Shown here piece after piece: positions 5,447 through 6,345 of a stretch of 6,345 nucleotides of DNA. The stretch covers positions 1 through 6,345 of the forward strand of contig JAEYWK010000059.1 in NCBI GenBank assembly GCA_023431345.1, read 5' to 3'. The notes beneath the pieces were generated by a model. It saw nothing but the letters and a program-made list of their open reading frames with translations, was not told the DNA's origin and ran no database searches. How positions within the stretch are numbered: the stretch's first letter is position 1; each line of letters begins with the position of its first letter. Source of the stretch: Pseudomonadota bacterium. GTDB lineage: Bacteria; Myxococcota_A; Polyangia; Polyangiales; Polyangiaceae. The translations under genes and the position numbers were made by a program.

Positions 5447-6223
5447 ATGAAGGCTGCCGCGCGTTGCCTGGGGTTGCTGCTCGGTGGTGCCCTCGCCTGT
5501 CAGGGTCGGGAGATCACCGTGTTCGACCTGCCCGCCGAGGTGGGTGGCGCGGGTGGCAGCGCAGCCGGACCGTCTGGCGGAGGTGGCACGGGCGACGCCG
5601 CCGGCGCTGCGACGGAGCCCGTTGCTGGCGGGGGCTCGCCGGGCGGGGGCTCGCCGGGCGGGGCGTCGGGGAGCGGTGGGCAGAGCTCACCGCCCGAAGG
5701 CGGCGCGGGGATGTCCGCCGGTGGAACGCCTCAGGGCAGGCCCTGCGAAGCGAGCGCAGACTGCGGCCCCGGTTGGCGCTGCGAGAAGCGCGGCTGCGAC
5801 GCGGCCTTCGGCGTGTGTGAGCCGCAGCCCAAGATCGAGTGCCCACCTTTCGCCGATCCGGTGTGCGGCTGCGACGGAGTCACTTACTGGAACGAGTGCT
5901 GGCTTCGCTACTTCGACGTCACGCAGGTCTTCGCCACCGGCGAGTGCCGAGGGACGGCCTTCACCTGCGACGTGGGCGCGGATTGCGTGGCTCCTTACGC
6001 TTCGTGCAGCCACTTGCTCGCGCCATTCGATCTCTGCGGTCACGGCACCGGCGCTTGCTGGGTGCTGCCGCCCGATTGCGACTCGGTCCCACCCAGCGGC
6101 AAGAAATGGCGACAGTGTTTGGGACCGGACATGCCGCTCGGGCCGTGCGTGAACACGTGCCAAGCCATCGACTCCGAGCGCACGCACATCCCCGCGCATC
6201 GCGACGATCCTTGCGACTTCTAG
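5447..6223 (+). CDS. Cysteine-rich lipoprotein with a Kazal-type protease-inhibitor domain
   Basis: The 258-residue product has a lipoprotein signal (MKAAARCLGLLLGGALAC, Cys18 as acceptor). A Gly/Ser/Pro linker follows (about 32-97), including GGGSP, GGGSP and GGASG. From residue 100 there are 20 cysteines. C117 to C167 match the bacterial Kazal pattern: a leading CDAAFGVCEPQP, then PVCGCDGVTYWNEC (138-151), then GEC (165-167). Kazal domains bind serine-protease active sites, but many bacterial copies are untested and the inhibitory loop here (around ECPPFADPVC, 131-140) cannot be judged by eye. The C-terminal 90 residues (C174-C256) form a second cysteine-rich module without the Kazal signature. 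A GGAG Shine-Dalgarno (5437-5440) lies 6 bases before ATG 5447, and only 3 bp separate it from the upstream stop, so it is probably the last gene of the sigma operon. The lipid anchor and linker suggest display on the membrane or cell surface. Confidence 0.88.
   Translation: MKAAARCLGLLLGGALACQGREITVFDLPAEVGGAGGSAAGPSGGGGTGDAAGAATEPVAGGGSPGGGSPGGASGSGGQSSPPEGGAGMSAGGTPQGRPCEASADCGPGWRCEKRGCDAAFGVCEPQPKIECPPFADPVCGCDGVTYWNECWLRYFDVTQVFATGECRGTAFTCDVGADCVAPYASCSHLLAPFDLCGHGTGACWVLPPDCDSVPPSGKKWRQCLGPDMPLGPCVNTCQAIDSERTHIPAHRDDPCDF
5627..5668 (+). repeat. 15-bp tandem repeat in the Gly/Ser/Pro linker
   Basis: Two identical 15-bp units (5627-5641, 5642-5656), GGCGGGGGCTCGCCG, are followed by a diverged partial copy to 5668. 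They encode GGGSP, GGGSP and GGASG. The perfect identity of the two copies indicates recent duplication or ongoing slippage. Confidence 0.85.
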
Positions 6224-6234
6224 GGAGTGTCCCT
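6222..6234 (+). repeat. Small hairpin at the stop codon (AGGGA-GTG-TCCCT)
   Basis: A perfect 5-bp stem with a 3-base loop begins inside the TAG stop of the Kazal lipoprotein gene. It is too short and lacks a T-tract, so it is a poor intrinsic terminator. It may only be a local palindrome. Confidence 0.3.
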
Positions 6235-6249
6235 GAATTGGGATTGCTC

Positions 6250-6285
6250 GCGCGTGCCCGTAAACGTGCCCGTGCCCGTGCCCGA
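6250..6285. repeat. GCCCGT hexamer tandem array
   Basis: The six 6-bp steps read GCGCGT, GCCCGT, AAACGT, GCCCGT, GCCCGT and GCCCGA. On the other strand these are ACGGGC repeats with one ACGTTT variant. The array is non-coding, starting 27 bp after the last stop codon. Short arrays of this type arise by slippage and are, to my recollection, common between genes in Sorangium-like genomes. Confidence 0.8.
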
Positions 6286-6303
6286 CGGTCCGTGAGGGGT
6301 CGT

Positions 6304-6327
6304 TGGGCCCGTTTGTTGGTAGGCCCA
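6304..6327 (+). terminator. Weak candidate terminator hairpin after the sigma operon
   Basis: TGGGCC (6304-6309) pairs with GGCCCA (6322-6327) across a 12-base T/G-rich loop, and one G-T wobble can extend the stem. The following bases (GGTTTGTGG) are only slightly T-rich. It is the best hairpin downstream of the four-gene unit, but the large loop and poor T-tract make termination doubtful. Confidence 0.25.
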
Positions 6328-6345
6328 GGTTTGTGGCGCGGGCCA

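Noticed and set aside
6224..6246. Sequence after the last stop (GGGAGTGTCCCTGAATT) as the terminal inverted repeat of an insertion sequence
   Set aside because: It looks superficially like an IS end, but no partner repeat, target-site duplication or transposase is visible in the window.

Overview
The window is GC-rich throughout and its codon third positions are dominated by G and C. Two predicted lipoproteins carry long Gly/Ser linkers behind the lipid-attachment cysteine. There is an ECF sigma factor paired with a zinc-finger anti-sigma factor that has a long Pro/Ala-rich periplasmic stalk. One protein carries a bacterial Kazal module with the PVCGCDG signature. Together these suggest a large-genome deltaproteobacterium-type organism, most likely a myxobacterium of the Polyangiales/Sorangium kind. 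This assignment rests on style and gene content, not on a marker gene.

Layout. (1) Positions 1-884, minus strand: the N-terminal three quarters of an RND-type efflux periplasmic adaptor (HlyD/MdtA family), running off the left edge. (2) Positions 885-1238: a divergent intergenic region with an 11-bp-spaced direct repeat, a small hairpin and possibly a decayed reading frame. (3) Positions 1239-2471, plus strand: a monocistronic-looking lipoprotein with a four-copy 5-residue Gly linker and a probable beta-propeller domain. (4) Positions 2472-2634: an intergenic region with hairpins and a -10-like hexamer just before the next start. (5) Positions 2635-6223, plus strand: a compact four-gene unit. 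It encodes an ECF sigma factor, a membrane anti-sigma factor with a zinc-binding N-terminus and a TPR-like periplasmic C-terminus, a secreted two-domain protein with a possible beta-barrel C-terminus, and a cysteine-rich Kazal lipoprotein. The first three genes overlap by 4 bp (ATGA, GTGA) and the fourth follows after 3 bp. (6) Positions 6224-6345: a non-coding tail with a GCCCGT hexamer array and weak hairpins.

How the genes may work together. The sigma/anti-sigma pair is a standard envelope-to-transcription switch: the cytoplasmic zinc domain would hold the sigma factor, and the periplasmic TPR part is placed to receive a signal. The two exported proteins translated from the same unit are the natural candidates for signal partners or effectors. 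The Kazal lipoprotein raises the possibility that proteolysis, or its inhibition, is part of the signal. This four-gene arrangement is the part of the window most likely to be an uncharacterised system; its function is inference. No RNA genes, CRISPR arrays or intact mobile elements were seen.
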